A DNA stretch of 64,000 nucleotides from positions 58,543,001 through 58,607,000 of the forward strand of contig JASDFA010000001.1 of assembly GCA_035772735.1 (NCBI GenBank), read 5' to 3'. This stretch comes from Datura wrightii. Its lineage: Eukaryota > Streptophyta > Magnoliopsida > Solanales > Solanaceae. The position numbers were made by a program, and so were the translations under genes. Shown in pieces: positions 45,104-56,330 of the stretch. The notes beneath the pieces were generated by a model, which was not told the DNA's origin, searched no databases, and was given only the letters and a program-made list of their open reading frames with translations. The number at the start of each line of letters is the position of its first letter. Position 1 is the stretch's first letter.

Positions 45104-48100
45104 TAGGCAGCAGGCACGCGCGCGCGCGAGGGCATGTCGCACGGGCGCCGCCCAGACCTTGGCCAGCCCACCTACATGAAGTAAAATTGAGCCAGAAAGC
45201 TCATTTCTACTCCGTTTTAGTTGATTTCTTTTAGAATTTAGAGAATTCAAAGCCCTATCACATGGTGAAAAGATATCCCATGTAAGAAACTTCACTCTTG
45301 TCTCTTTTGGGCTTTGAAAAGTGAAGTTTGAAAGAAAGTTATGGCTTGTTGTTGTCTTGTGGTTGATTGTGGTATTGCTGCGTTTTTAGATGATTCTAGG
45401 CAGAGGAAAGAGTAGGAGTTTACTCCTACTTTATCTGATAGCACATCCAAGAAAGGGTAAGTACTTCCCTTTTTAATTTCTTTAAGTTTATGAGGTTATA
45501 ACTTGGAGAATGTTGTAGTATTGTGTTGTTGTTTCTTTGTGTGTTTTTGTGGCATGTTGCTGCCCAATTTTTCCAGAACTTTGGTGAATTGAAGTTTCTG
45601 CTTGTTGGGTTTGTAAATTTGACTTGGAAGGATCCTTAAGGAGTAAGCTTGAAAGGAAGATTTTCGGCAAAATTAGAGTCGACGTGCCAAGGTATGTAAA
45701 GGCGTCTCTTTCCTTGTTTTTCAAGCACGAAACTAAGTCATTGAAAGGATCAATATTCCTATGTTTTTAAAATTATATTAAGGCATGTATGATCCTTTCC
45801 AAAGGCTTGGAAATACTTAGTATAAAGCTTGAATCGTTAAGAATGGTTGAAGCGAACAAATGTGAAGCGAATGGCGTAATTTTTATACGATTGTTGCTGT
45901 AGTTCTAAATCGAGTCTGAAGTCCCCTTAACGTGGGCACCATGAGCTGGTCCTTTGCAGTATATTGTATATGTGATGTTGAATATATGTTAATATATGGT
46001 CACTTAGTGAAATTTGTAGGAAATGCTAAGACGACGACATGCAATTGAACTTAAGCTAAGAAGATGACGCTAAGCCGATTGAGGGTAAACGAGCTTATTG
46101 AAATGATGTTTTAATAATATTGTTAATCCCTCATATATTTTTGTGTTTCAAAGTGCTTAAGGTAAAAACTAGATTTTATGTTTGTCCTCTTTAAAGCTAA
46201 GCAAGCGGCACGTAGCGATTAAGCTAAGTTGATACATGTTAACGGGGAAAGCGTGGCTAAGTTGTCAATTAGGCAAAGAGGTAAGTGCATATAAGAAATT
46301 GATGGAATAGTGAACACGAGGATAAATACTTGAGTGTAGAGTGAATAATTTTTGGTAATGAAGTTAAGATGAATAAGGAAACTAGAGCTAAATATTGTTA
46401 AATTAGACGATACGTGTTACGATGGTGAACGAGGTAGGCAACATCTAGGAAGATAAACCCTGTTCTAAAGATGTTTAGCAAAAGAGATATAAATTAAGTT
46501 GTTTATGTTCAATATGTGTTAAATTGATGAATAGCCACTAAAGTGTTAACCTTCTACGAAATAATTAGAGTTGAACATCTGCAAAATAGTAACTTAAGTT
46601 GAGAAGCTCTCTGCTATACCCCTAAACGATTATGTTAAGTTATCTATTCTAATTTTGAAATTTTCTACCATGTCTAAGAAGGGTAATCCTACGATCTTCT
46701 AAGTCACTTATGATTATGTAAGCTTTCTTAAGCTTCGCAGATAATTGCAAAGTTATGTAAGTCAATCTAGCATCACCTGAATTACGGCTATATATCTTTA
46801 TTTGCCTATAAGGAAACACAGAGTTACTCACGAGTTCGTAAGTTATAGAGCTCCAAGTCTCATATCCTTAAGTTATGTCTTTACATCCCTAATTTATGTT
46901 GAAATGTGCTAGTTGATCTAAGAAGTTTTATGAGAGATCATATTTCGAGAATTATGCTAATGTCTCGGTCAAGTGTATGATGTTGTATACGAGTCTAAAA
47001 ACTCAAGTCTTTATATGTCTTTCCAGTAAGAAGTCTTAATGTTTATATTTTCATGTTATAACATATAGTTGAATTCTTTCGGTTATATTCAAGTCATGCA
47101 TCTTTATGTTTAGCTCTTGTTGAGTTATCAGTTGAATTTCCTAAATTCAGAGGAGAGATTCTCCCATGTACCAATGTTCCTAATGTCTAAGTAAGTATGA
47201 GTGCAAGCTATGATAATGATCAGTTAAGCTCAGAACTTTGAATACCAGGAAGTCTCCTGGAGGTCACCCAGTTAATTAAATATGAGTTATACATATATAG
47301 AAGTCTCATACATTGTATGTTTGTAGATATGTTCTCAAATCTATGTATATGACAAATAACTCCAAGTTCCTCGTTATAATTTCCATGTTTTCCTGCAAAT
47401 AAGTCAAATGAATTAAGAACTATATGTGCTTATCTATATGATAAATTTGGCAATGAAATTCCAATGTATAGTTGTCGATACTGGTAAAGGAACCACCTGG
47501 TAGGCAGTATATATTTGCAGTTCCCAGATGTTAAAGAATTGTGTAGAAATGAGCTCTATGTGTTTCTATCCAAGTAATATGTTACATTGGTAGGATTATT
47601 TGTAGGACATTGTTTGTAAGACTACAAAAGTTCTTATGTTGTCTAAACCTCTTGAAGGTTCTTCAAGTAACGGAGTCGACATGTTTATGTATAATTTGAA
47701 AGCTTTTACGTGATGTATATACATATTTTCTAGCTTTACATGATATGGGTGCTCATTTGCATTTATGGGTTACAAAAAGGCCTATTCCGGCCACAAATTT
47801 AACATTTGTCATTTATATGTCATACGTGTTAAATTGACTCAATATAAGCCATATCGACCCTATTTATGATTATGATTGAGAATTACTTTTATTTTACCCC
47901 GGTGTGGTACATCGTCTGGAGATATTTATATTTTACCCCGGTGTGGTACATCGACTGGAGATATTTTTATTTTAGCCCGATGTGGTACATCGACTGGAGA
48001 TATTTTTATTTCTGGAGATATTTTTATTCTACCCTATTGTGGTACATCGGCTGGAGATATTTTTATTTTACCGCGGTGTGGTACATCGGTTGGAGATATT

Positions 48101-48871
48101 TTTATTTTACCCCGGTTTGATAAATCAGCTGAAGATATTTTTATTTTTCCTTGGTATGGTACACTGGCTGGATGAATTTTATATATGGATTTATGGTTGG
48201 TTGGTTGATGGCATTACAGTTATAGTTTTTTCTTGTGCATTACTTGGTTGCATTTTGCACTTCAATATTGACTTATTGCTAGGTTTCGGTTTCTAGGATT
48301 CCAGGTTGTTACTATCCTTATTCCTGGCTCAATTATCATTGGTATCTTATATGTTTATAGTTTTCTGCCTTACATACCAGTACATTTCATTTGTACTGAC
48401 GTCCTTTCGCCTGGGGACCTGCGTTCATGCCGCAGGTGCACGTAGAGGTCGGGATTGCCAGTTGCAGTAGCAGTTCATGAGATTAGTGTATGTGTTGGTA
48501 TGCTCCTTTCTTTCTAGATCTAAGACTGGTTTTGTTTCAGTTAGAGCTTTGAGATGTAGTTATGGGTAGGTCGGAGCCCTGTTCCAACCATCAGTCAGTT
48601 TACTCTTTAGAGGATTTGTGGACTTCGTGTTTCCAATGGTATTCAGTTTGTGTCCTTGTTGGCTTAGTTTTGCATAGTCATAGCCTTGTTTGCATTTCAG
48701 TTGTTTACCCTGTATTGTTGAGACATTATGGGTCCAGTTTGTGCTCCAATTGATTTTGACAGGTGGCCTAGATGGCCTAAGTGTTACAGTTACAGATGTC
48801 ATATAGCCGGCTTTCCAATCATTCAGGTATGGGGAGCCAGTCGCGCTCTCCCCCCAGTTATGGGTCATGAC
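45104..48871 (+). repeat. Nested chromovirus-type LTR in the 5' LTR of F
   Basis: The right border is GGGTCATGACA at 48871, matching the chromovirus end GGTCGTGACA, and F LTR sequence resumes right after it. The left border is not sharp. The first 70 bp are G+C-rich and include a CGCGCGCGCGCG run at 45117-45128. A 39 bp tandem repeat is at 47888-48175. No internal domain is present. About 700 bp of F LTR expected between the two flanks is missing. Confidence 0.55.
47888..48175 (+). repeat. 39 bp tandem repeat, about 7 units
   Basis: The unit, ACCCCGGTGTGGTACATCG plus 20 more bases, begins at 47896, 47935 and 47974 and continues with drift to about 48175. One unit is short by most of its length near 48005. 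Because 39 is divisible by three, open frames run through it, but this is a composition effect. Confidence 0.9.
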
Positions 48872-49120
48872 ATTATAAATCCAGGAGGACACTTCCCTAG
48901 TTAATTGCATAATCTTGATAACAATCCAGCTGTCAATATTGTTGCGTGTTTACTTCTTTACAAAACCCCCTTTTAGGAAATAACATACTTAAAAGCTTAA
49001 ATACTAGCATTATTCTATATCTTGACCTTATTCCCCGTGGGATCGACCTCAACCTAGTTGGTTTCTTTATTGGAAATGTCAGCATCATACTTTTACAGGA
49101 GTGTGATTTGAGCATTATCA
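48872..49120 (+). repeat. 5' LTR of element F, last part
   Basis: It matches 55835-56076 and 41590-41780 and ends GAGCATTATCA at 49120. Confidence 0.8.
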
Positions 49121-49123
49121 AAA

Positions 49124-49141
49124 GTGACGCTGCTGCCGGGG
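49124..49141 (+). other. Primer binding site of element F, tRNA-Asp (Athila) type
   Basis: TGACGCTGCTGCCGGGGA differs in three positions from TGGCGCCGTTGCCGGGGA, the site seen in Athila elements. Confidence 0.85.
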
Positions 49142-49243
49142 AATACGGCTTAGGATTAGAGTAATTTCTTGTGTTTGACTTTTAGTCATTATTTTCCTCA
49201 TTTACGTTTTCTTTTATTTTTGACACCCACAGGTTTTCACTTG

Positions 49244-50070
49244 ATGGATGCTAAGTACTCGACGAAGCGGAAACCCCCCAATTCTATTGGATGTTGAGTT
49301 AGAGCGAACACTATGTAGGACGAAAACACTGAGGAGAGAGAGGCCGATTTGGTGAAAGAAGCTCACCCAGCTGAGTTAGCTCGGCAAGCTGCACTTTAAG
49401 AAGTCGAGGATGCTGGTGATGAGGTAGTGAATGCCGGACGCCATGGAAGGGGCAATAGAGGCCAAATATATGCTCCTTAGTTCTATGATGATGATGATTC
49501 GGATGTTGATGAGGTTGGGTCAACGAGAGCCATTGTACCTCCACCTTTGCTTGCTGGGGAAAAGTTTTATATCACTAGCACCATGATCCAATTGCTTAAT
49601 ATGTAGGGGGTGTTTATTGGTCATGTAACTGATGATGCTAACCTGCAGTTGATGAATTTTATTGGGATATGCAAGGCGTACAAGTTACCTGGTGTAAGCG
49701 AGGATGCTATTTAAGACTGTTCCCATTCTCTCTCTCTGGAGAGGACATGGTATGGTTATTGCAGTTGCCGAATGACTCCATTACCAACTAGAGGGAGATT
49801 AAACAAGCCTTCTTAGAGAGGTTCTTCCCACCCTCCAGGATGTTGCCACTATAAGACGAGATCTATAATTTTCGGCAATAGAAGACTGAGGCACTACATG
49901 AGACTTGGTTGATATTTATGAAGAAGCGGACTAGGTGCCCTAACCATAAAATTCCCAATGATAGTTTATTGGAATTTTCTTATAGGTCTTTGAACAACAA
50001 CACCAAGGTTGTTGCAGATACAGTGGTAGGAGGAGCGTCAACGTGTCAATCATGGGAGCAAGTAAATGTT
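49244..50070 (+). pseudogene. Element F gag
   Basis: It starts MDAKYSTKRKPPNSIGC, followed by a stop. Recognisable parts are FYDDDDSDVDEVGSTR, LMNFIGICKAYKLPGVSEDA, LFPFSLSGEDMVWLLQLPND, ITNWREIKQAFLERFFPPSR, ALHETWLIFMKKRTRCPNHK and SLNNNTKVVADTVVGGASTC. The pattern LRLFPFSL...WL..LP..SI..W..LK..FL..FFPP is that of Athila/Tat capsids. At least five stops occur. The nucleocapsid is replaced by the LTR-end cassette. Confidence 0.8.
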
Positions 50071-50193
50071 ATACTTGCCCTTATTCCTTATGGGATCGAC
50101 CCCAACCTAGTTGGTTTTTTTATTGACAATGTCCGCGTCATACTTGTATAGAAGTGTGATTTGAGAATTATCAAAAGTGGCATTATTGCCTAG
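50071..50193 (+). repeat. Internal LTR-end plus primer-site cassette, element F
   Basis: 50071-50173 resembles the last 100 bp of the LTR and ends GAGAATTATCA. GTGGCATTATTGCC follows, a second primer-site-like sequence inside the element. The gag frame runs into it and pol begins about 130 bp after it. Confidence 0.8.
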
Positions 50194-50317
50194 TTTATGT
50201 TTTTCATTTGTTTTTGTTATATCCGGCTACAGCAGGGACACCTTAACACTAGATCGACCCCCGTGAGAACCCTAAAGAAGGATAATGGGCCGCCAATGCC
50301 TATGTTGGCACGGCTGA

Positions 50318-51960
50318 GTGTTGAGACACTGCGGCAGTCTTAATGATTGTAAGGGGGGTGATGTGCAGGGATATACAAAGATGGTCAATGCCCTGGAAGA
50401 AATGGGGTCCTGCAACTTCAGGCCAAAGAAGTTGGACCTTGATTTAAAGAATAGGACCTCTCCAACAAAACCATCAGTCGAGGTACCGGTAGTCTTGGAA
50501 CTTAAAGCTCTACCCCGACATTTAAAATTTGCTTTTCTAGGAGAGAAAAACACCTTTCCAGTGATCATAAGCAGCAGACCTTGAAGAATGGCAATTGGAG
50601 GCCTTTGTGTTAGTATTGAGAAGATACAAAAGGGAAATTGGGTGGACCATTGCTAACAATCATCGATACTCCCCTGGCTTTTGCACCCATAAAATTTAGC
50701 TTGAGCCAAACTGTGCCCTAGCATGGAGCATTAGAGATGACTGAACCCACCAATGCAAGAGGTGGTGAAGAAAGAGATTATAAAATGGCTTGATGTTGGT
50801 GTAGTTTACCCCATTGTTTATAGTAAGTGGGTGAGCCTGGTATAGTATGTCCTAAAGAAAGGAGGGACCACAGTCGTGCTAAACAAGTGGAATAAGTTGA
50901 TACCAACAAGGACGGTTAGAGGTTGTCGGGTTTGCATGGACTACCGGAAGCTTAATCATTGGACCCAAAAGGACCACTTCCCGATGCCCTTCATAGATCG
51001 GATGCTTGACCGGTTGGCAGGTAGAGGATGGTACTGCTTTCTTGATGATTACTAGGGGTATAATCAGATCTCGATAGCCCCAGAGGACCAAGAGAAAACC
51101 ACCTTCACTTGTACTTATGGAACTTTTGCCTTTAGGAGGATGTCATTTGGTTGTGCACTGTAGTGGCCATATTCCAATGTTGTATGATATCCATTTCTTC
51201 AAACATGATGGAGGACACTATCAAAGTATTTATGGATGACTTCTTGATTGTGGGTGACTCATTTAAAGATTTCCTTGAGCATCTGAGTAAGGTACTGGAC
51301 AAATATGAAGAAACTAATTTTGTCATCAATTGGGAGAAATATCATTTCATGGTCAAAGAAGGGATTGTGTTGGGCCACAGAATTTCAGGAAGATGTAGAC
51401 AAGGAGAAGGTAATAGCAAGTTTACCTCCACCTATTTCTGTCAAAGGTGTTAGGAGTTTTTTGGGGCACGCAGGATTTTACAGGAGGTTCATCAAGGACT
51501 TATCAAAAATTGCACAACCATTGTGCAAACTGCTTAAGAAGGAGGTGAAGTTTGTGTTTGATGAAGCGTGTTTGAAAGCTTTTGAATTCTTAAAGGAAAT
51601 TCTCACTCCAGCCCCTATTATCATAGCTCCAGATTTGTCTCTCCCATTTGAGGTAATGTGTGATGCACGCGGGGTGGCCCTTGGTCCTGTCTTGAGTCAG
51701 CAAAGAGAAAAAATATTTCACCCGATCAATTACGCCACTAGGACACTCAACGCAGCTCAAAAGAATTACACGGTGACCAAATAAGAGCTGCTAGCAGTAG
51801 TCTGTGCATTCAAAATGTCTTACCTTCTCGGAACTAAGTTTATTGTCCACACAGACCATGTAGTGTTGCGGTATAATGTCTAAGTAGGATGCTAAACCGA
51901 GGCTGATCCGATAGGTATTGCTCTTACAAGAATTTGAGTTTGAGGTAAAAGACCAGAATG
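50318..51960 (+). pseudogene. Element F reverse transcriptase and RNase H
   Basis: The N-terminal lead reads LKALPRHLKFAFLGEKNTFP. RT then has RLNPPMQEVVKKEIIKWLD, RVCMDYRKLNHWTQKDHFPM, FIDRMLDRLAGRGWYCFLDD and APEDQEKTTFTCTYGTFAFR. The catalytic box is FMDD at 51229-51240 (VFMDDFLIVGDSFKDFLEHL). The connection (GVRSFLGHAGFYRRFIKDLS) and RNase H (FEVMCDARGVALGPVLSQQR, NYATRTLNAAQKNYTV) are at 51440-51785, with a stop replacing Q in VTKQELLAVV, then TDHVVLRY near 51860. There are frame changes near 50585, 51160 and 51390. Confidence 0.85.
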
Positions 51961-53293
51961 GCACTGAGAATCAGATGGCTAGGCATTTATCTAGATTGGA
52001 GGTAGAGGCAAGAATAAAAGATGAGATGGATATTGATGATTCCTTTCTAGATGAGCAGGTGTTGGCTGCATCTAAGGATTTGATCCCATGGTTTGTTGAC
52101 TATGCAAATTATTTGGTGAGCGATATGATCCCGACAGATCTAACTCACTGAAAAGGAAGAAGTTCTTATTTGATGCTCAGAGGTAATATTGGGATGAGCC
52201 TTATTGTTTCATATTTGTGTCGATCGGTTAACTCGGAGGTGTGTGCTAGAGGTTGAGACTGCTGAGTATCCTTGAGGCATGCCACTCATCTGTAGCTGGG
52301 GGTCATCATAGTGGCATTCGAACTGCACACAAAATTCTGCGGTTACTATTGGCCCAAATCCACCAGGATGCATATGATTTTCCCAAAGCCTGTGATCAAT
52401 GCCAAAGACAAGGCGACATCACTTGCAAGTATGAGCTACCATTGACCCCAATTTTGGAAGTAAAATTGTTCGATGTGTGGAGTATTGATTTCATGGGTCC
52501 ATTTGTGAGCTCCTACAGGATGAAGTATATCTTGGTGGAAGTGAATTGTGTTTCAAAATGGGTGGAAGCCATTGCACTCCCTAATAATGAAGGAAAAAGT
52601 GGAATAACATTTCTGCAGAAGCACATATTTGAGAGATTCGGTACCCCCAGAGCCATCATTACCGACGATGGTTCACACTTTTGTAAACGTCTTTTTAGTA
52701 CTCTGCTTGAGAAATATGGTTTGAAACATAAGGTGGCAACATCGTACCATCCTCCATCAAGTGGACAAGTGGAAGTCTAAAACAGGGAGATCAATAGAAT
52801 TTTGGCTAAAACAACTTATAAGACCCCTATTGGCTCATCACCATATCAACTTTTCTATGGAAATTCATGTCATCTACTGGAGGAGTTTGAATATAAGGAA
52901 CTATGGGCACTGAAAAATTTGAACTTGGACTAGAATAAAGCAGCCAAGCTGAAGATCAGCAGAGATAGATGAGTTTCCACTCCAAGTTTATGAGAGTATT
53001 TCTATCTATAAAGAGAGGATGAAAATCTAACATGACCAGAAGATTGCAAAAAGAGAGTTTAACATTGGTGACTTGGTACTCTTGTTTAACTCGAGGATCC
53101 ATTTGCACCAGGAAAATTAAAGTCTACTTGGATGGGACCGTATCTAGTAGTGGACATGTCCCAATATGGTGCTATTGAACTTGAGAACATGGTTGGTAAA
53201 AGGTTCAAGGTGAACGGAGAAAGAGTTAATCTGTACATGGGAAATGTCGAGGAGGTAAGAGCAATTAAATCGATGTATTTTGATGAGGCCTAA
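51961..53293 (+). pseudogene. Element F integrase
   Basis: A linker (ENQMARHLSRLEVEARIKDE, VDYANYLVSDMIP) is followed by the zinc-binding part (EACHSSVAGGHHSGIRTAHK, CDQCQRQGDITCKYELPLTP). The catalytic core has FDVWSIDFMGPFVSSYRMKY (first D), PRAIITDDGSHFCKRLFSTL (second D) and NREINRILAKT (E, just after a stop at 52778). About 20 residues expected between RILAKT and TYKTPIGSSPYQLFYG are missing. The C-terminal part ends MYFDEA at 53293. This is the Athila integrase pattern, without a chromodomain. Confidence 0.85.
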
Positions 53294-54540
53294 ATAGACA
53301 AAGGAGTGACACAACGTTGCGATGTTAAATCAGGCGCTGCATGGGAGGCAACCCATGAATGGTGGGTGAACTTTGAGTAGCTGATAGGGGCGCTTAGAGC
53401 GCTACAGGTATATCCTTTCCCCAGTTCTTACATTTTATGCTTCGGGGACGAAGCACACTTTTGAAAAAAGGCGGTTATACTTGTATTTTTGGGGTTTTGA
53501 CTTTCGTTCGAGGGTTTTTATTGCCGTGTTTCTTTTCCTTGGACATGATATCTAGTAGAACAGACTTGTTTAGGATTTTGATTTGTGTTTTGTTTAGTTA
53601 GAAGTAGTTAAAAGTACTTTACAACCAATAAATGCACATGTTTTTAAATGTTGAAGAAAAATGACCCTATTTGAAAATTTTGAGTGTTTAGCTGTGTATA
53701 TTGATTGCAAGGCATGACTTTTGTGAATTTTTTTATATTATTTGGTTTATTAGCATGTGTAATTTTCTCTTAGTTGTGCATGAACCAGATAAGTAAAATC
53801 AATGCAAACCTTTCCCATAAGTAAGGATGCTTACCAAGTTCAATACTGTATTAAGGATCTAGAACTTACCCGGTTGGTCTTTACATAGGTTGTAGGATAG
53901 CTGATTAGGAAAGGATCATAGGTCATTTTTTATTTAGACTACTTTAGCTTAAATTACCAACCAAATGGAAATGAATCCCTCGATTCCGATCTTGAGCCTA
54001 AAAGTTGGCTACTTTTCTTTGTTTACCCATTCACCTTTCCCATGTTTATAATGAACCTATTTTGGCCCTGGTCCCTCCTTGGACATTGTGATCCTCAACT
54101 AAGGCAAAATGCCTATGTTGAGAGCTGGTATAGTAGGGGTGCATAGACTATGAGGAGGTGGAAAAGAAAGAAAAAATCAAAAAAAAGTGAGGTGTGGTGT
54201 AAAAAGAAAAAAATGAAGGAAAAAATAGAAAGAAAATAAAAGTGAGATGACATTTCTTAAAGAAAAGAAAAAGAGATGAAAAAAGATGAAAAAAAAAATA
54301 CACTACACTCACTCATTGTAATTGAATGGTGAAAAAGAGAGGAAAGAGCTGAAAGGAAAAGAAAGAGGTAAAAGTGTAAAGTGAAACCAAAGTGTGTAGT
54401 GCCAAGGAGGGTGAGTCACTTATATCCATATCTACTATACCTGACCCGAAGCTTATATTACATGTCAAGAAAAATCCTACAGTGATCCAACCCTGACTGT
54501 TTGAAAAACTGAAGTAGAGAAAATAAGGGCAAGCATATTA
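53294..54540 (+). other. 3' noncoding region of element F
   Basis: It includes GATGTTAAATCAGGCGCTGC and GGGAGGCAACCC, GCGCTTAGAGCGCTACAGGT, a motif CTTCGGGGACGAAGCACAC and a purine-rich block. It parallels 2450-3690 of element A, but without a PTP ORF. The part corresponding to A 3690-4195, including the polypurine tract and LTR start, is deleted. Confidence 0.7.
54125..54370 (+). other. Purine-rich block of element F
   Basis: A/G-rich sequence (for example gaaaagaaagaaaaaatc) lies at the same relative place as 3290-3530 in element A, followed by GTGCCAAGGAGGGTGAGTCAC-like sequence in both. Confidence 0.7.
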
Positions 54541-56076
54541 GATGTTGGAGTTAGAATGTGCTAAAGAAGTGAAAAGAATGCAGAAAAAAGGCCAAGTATA
54601 GATCTCAGTATGAGTTGTACATCATAACACAAGCTGTACTGAGAGTCGTGGAAAATCCCAAAATATGAGCTTAAGGAGTCCAAGTTACAACTCGTTGTAC
54701 GAGTCGTACCATCTTGATATGAGCCATAACAAGGCAGTTGTAGAAAATAACAGAAGAATCTACACTGGGTCAGTCTCCTGGTATGGGTAGCAACTGCTGA
54801 TCATGATATCTACCTACGATCATACTAAGGAGTCATGCTGAAGTTTAGAAGAATTGATGAAAGGAAAAACTCAAGGTACGAAAGACAACCACGAGGCGTA
54901 TAATGAAGGTATGAGTCATACCAAGCCACTTGTGGAAATAATCAGAGGATGCCAGAAGTCTCAGGATCATACCACGACCAGATTATATGACTCGTAAGAT
55001 CTATGTATGAGTCGTACCAAGTTCAAACACTTATCCATAATGGAAGTTGCTAGACATTGAACGAGCAGAGGTACGACTCATAAAGTCATGGTTAGTCATA
55101 GGTGAAGGAGGTGACAACTTAGCAGTCTCCCTATTAATTTAGTAAAAGTTTTTAATTATTTGTAAAAATACTTTTCTAGGAAATTTTTATTTGAGGAGGA
55201 AAAGAATTTGATTCTTTGGGGAGATTTATTTGACTTTTCGGAATATTGAGAACAACTTTAAGAGAATTTCTTGCTTTGATTCTTCCATTGTTCTTGAATT
55301 GTTCTTCATTATTACTTTGCAATAATCAAGTGGGTTTACTTTTCAATCGTTATTGTAAGTTCTAAATTATGTTATTGCCTAAATTACTTACAATCATGAG
55401 AGGCTAAAAGCCTCCACAACTAGGGTTATGGGAACCATAGTGAATTAACAAACTAGGGTTTGCACAAAGTGATTCTACACCAATGCTAATGCTTGTACTG
55501 TATTTCATTTCAAGAATTTCTAAGTGGAGCGCAATGTTAGGTCTTGCCCGAATTCTCTTTTTGCTTGAATCTAGAGAGGTAGAGAGTAGGAAAACAGAAT
55601 AACAACAAAGACTTGAACTTTAGGTTCATTATATGACTTGAGTTGTAGTCGCAAGATAGTTAATTTGGAACGAATTGATAACGGTTAAAATGAAATCACT
55701 CAAGAGACCTAACTCAGTAATTGAGTATAGTCATCTAATAGGGAAGAACCAGTCATTTGGATGAATCCATGTTATTAGTTCTACAAGCTAGGTGTTGGTA
55801 TAGATCACTGCTGTAAACTTCGAAGTAGTTATGAATCCACAGGGACAGTTTCCTAGTTAATTGCATAATCTTGATAACAATCTAACTGTCAATATTGTTA
55901 CATGTTTACTTCTTTATGAAACTCCCCTTTTAGGAAATAACAGACTTAAAAGCTTCAATACTAGCATTATTCTATATCTTGACCTTATTCCCTGTGGGAT
56001 CAATCCAAACCTAGTTGGGTTCTTTTTTTACAACGCCCTGCCATACATTTAAAGGAGTGTGATTTGAGCATTATCA
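54541..56076 (+). repeat. 3' LTR of element F, first 60 bp deleted
   Basis: It begins at GATGTTGGAGTTAGAATGTG, about 60 bp into the LTR as compared with 44470, and ends GAGCATTATCA at 56076. Palindrome GTACGAGTCGTAC at 54697-54709. Confidence 0.8.
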
Positions 56077-56081
56077 GTAAG
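56077..56081. other. Target site duplication of element F, right (GTAAG)
   Basis: It pairs with ATAAG at 44465-44469. Confidence 0.6.
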
Positions 56082-56330
56082 TCGTTCCCTTATTACTTCA
56101 TATGCTCCAGGATCAGTTTTTTCATATCGCTCCTTTGAGCATGATGTTCCTCCTCTTTATTATTCCTATAAGCCTCAAAATCAACAGGAGGATCATAATA
56201 GGGGCTTGGGGAAGAGGAATAAAAATTTGGGCAACTACTCCAATGGCCATCCAGAGAACCACATACACTACAAGTATGATAGTGTTGCCACAAGTGCGGT
56301 CCTCCACAATTCAGGCATAGATCACCAAAA
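56082..56330 (-). pseudogene. Element E gag-like ORF, N-terminal part
   Basis: On the minus strand the frame reads SYFGDLCLNCGGPHLWQHYH, TCSVCGSLDGHWSSCP and NFYSSSPSPYYDPPVDFEAY, then DMKKLILEHMK. It holds two C-x2-C pairs with intervening histidines, a zinc-finger-like pattern near the N terminus, followed by a Ser/Pro/Tyr-rich stretch. I recognise this as similar to N-terminal segments of Solanaceae gag-like retroelement proteins, but the family assignment is tentative. A stop lies three codons after the first upstream ATG. The frame continues at 44469 after the F insertion. Confidence 0.5.

Larger units (their letters stand above)
44470..56076 (+). mobile_element. Element F: near-complete Athila-type element
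   Basis: The order is 5' LTR (with a nested LTR), tRNA-Asp-type primer site, gag, LTR-end cassette, pol (RT, RNase H, integrase), 3' noncoding region and 3' LTR. It inserted in the gag of element E: the flanking five bases are ATAAG (44465-44469) and GTAAG (56077-56081), a duplication with one change. The gag nucleocapsid and the protease are missing. All frames are broken. Confidence 0.85.

Noticed and set aside
45117..45128. (CG)6 run as a Z-DNA or promoter island
   Set aside because: It is too short and isolated to support a regulatory call; noted only as part of the nested-LTR join.
47866..48296. Three overlapping + strand frames of 84-104 codons with repeated GDIFILPRCGT or YFYFTPVWYIDWR
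   Set aside because: They arise from a 39 bp tandem repeat whose length is divisible by three. They lie inside an LTR and have no start context or family resemblance.
56093..56293. Host zinc-finger gene on the minus strand
   Set aside because: The position between the E primer site and the E gag tail, the short length and the stop-broken frame fit a retroelement gag better than a host gene.
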